The notes beneath the pieces are model-generated. The model had not been told where the DNA came from. It worked only from the letters and a program-made list of their open reading frames with translations, and did not search any database. Positions 57,470-57,613 of a DNA stretch of 57,613 nt are shown piece by piece. The stretch covers positions 1 to 57,613 of the forward strand of contig NZ_QFFM01000019.1 of NCBI RefSeq assembly GCF_003129905.1, given 5' to 3'. Position 1 is the first letter of the stretch. Every line of letters starts with the position of its first letter. The stretch comes from Bifidobacterium callitrichidarum. GTDB taxonomy: Bacteria > Actinomycetota > Actinomycetes > Actinomycetales > Bifidobacteriaceae. The position numbers and the translations under genes were made by a program.

Positions 57470-57513
57470 CCTACAGCTTCCCGTATTTGGCTCCGTTAAA
57501 CCAAAACTGACAT

Positions 57514-57613
57514 CCCCTCAGTCCGCTTCGCGGCCAGCTCCCCTTGTCAGGACATTGCCGTGAAGCAAATAGCGGAGCTGTTTGTAGGCAATGTGCGAGA
57601 CGACAGTCGAGCC
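57514..57613 (+). repeat. Composite dispersed repeat at the right edge, with the second copy of the 78-bp element
   Basis: Starts as a dispersed repeat (CCCCTCAGTCCGC-TTC-GCGGCCAGCTCCCCT) and continues from 57537 into the inverted counterpart of 10517-10594, containing TGCCGTGAAGCAAATAGCGG. It runs to the window end and may be cut off. Confidence 0.8.

Overview
The window is GC-rich chromosomal DNA from a Bifidobacterium (species not resolved; gene content fits the longum/breve group). Supporting evidence: an actinobacterial division block (dnaE-rluA-lspA-wag31-yggT-sepF-ftsZ), DUF3052/DUF3107/DUF2342 genes, a fused thiE-thiC, an oleate hydratase, and a serpin next to its two-component system and a GH32/LacI sucrose locus. 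I saw no prophage, insertion sequence or CRISPR array. Assignments come from reading the sequence and family knowledge; no database was searched.

Layout. 1-450: apparent rRNA leader on the minus strand (rRNA gene lying left of the window), then a strong terminator. 454-7175: class III aminotransferase, potABCD polyamine ABC operon and a divergent Lrp/AsnC regulator; a TTGCGA...TCGCA inverted repeat lies in front of both the pot operon and the aminotransferase, suggesting one small regulon. 7370-11011: oleate hydratase, aldo/keto reductase, DUF4186 gene. 11151-19976: DNA polymerase III alpha and the division cluster. 20151-24587: dusB, glyS, pepC. 24875-30141: thiamine operon thiM-thiE/C-thiD-MTH1187 gene, led by a TPP riboswitch and closed by an intrinsic terminator. 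30406-31785: MFS transporter. 31804-36621: SerRK-like two-component system divergent from a membrane protein and a serpin, with a 23-bp palindrome between them. 36724-39506: LacI regulator and beta-fructofuranosidase with tandem operators. 39641-41871: NMT1/THI5-type ABC binding protein and permease, preceded by a strongly folded leader and followed by a 126-nt folded element. 42057-49606: uppS, recO, a membrane alpha/beta hydrolase, ispG-dxr and a four-motif DivIVA-like protein. 49720-57469: DUF2342 protein, YlbL-type protease, DUF3052, tRNA-Val, UvrD-like helicase, a degenerate kinase-fold protein and DUF3107.

The most noteworthy non-coding signals are: (1) a dispersed ~50-bp double-hairpin repeat that sits just after gene 3' ends, almost always in the orientation dictated by the gene it follows, and whose second hairpin shows compensatory base changes between copies; (2) the folded RNA-like elements flanking the NMT1/THI5 transporter genes; (3) candidate operators for the serpin system, the Lrp regulon, oleate hydratase and the sucrose locus.
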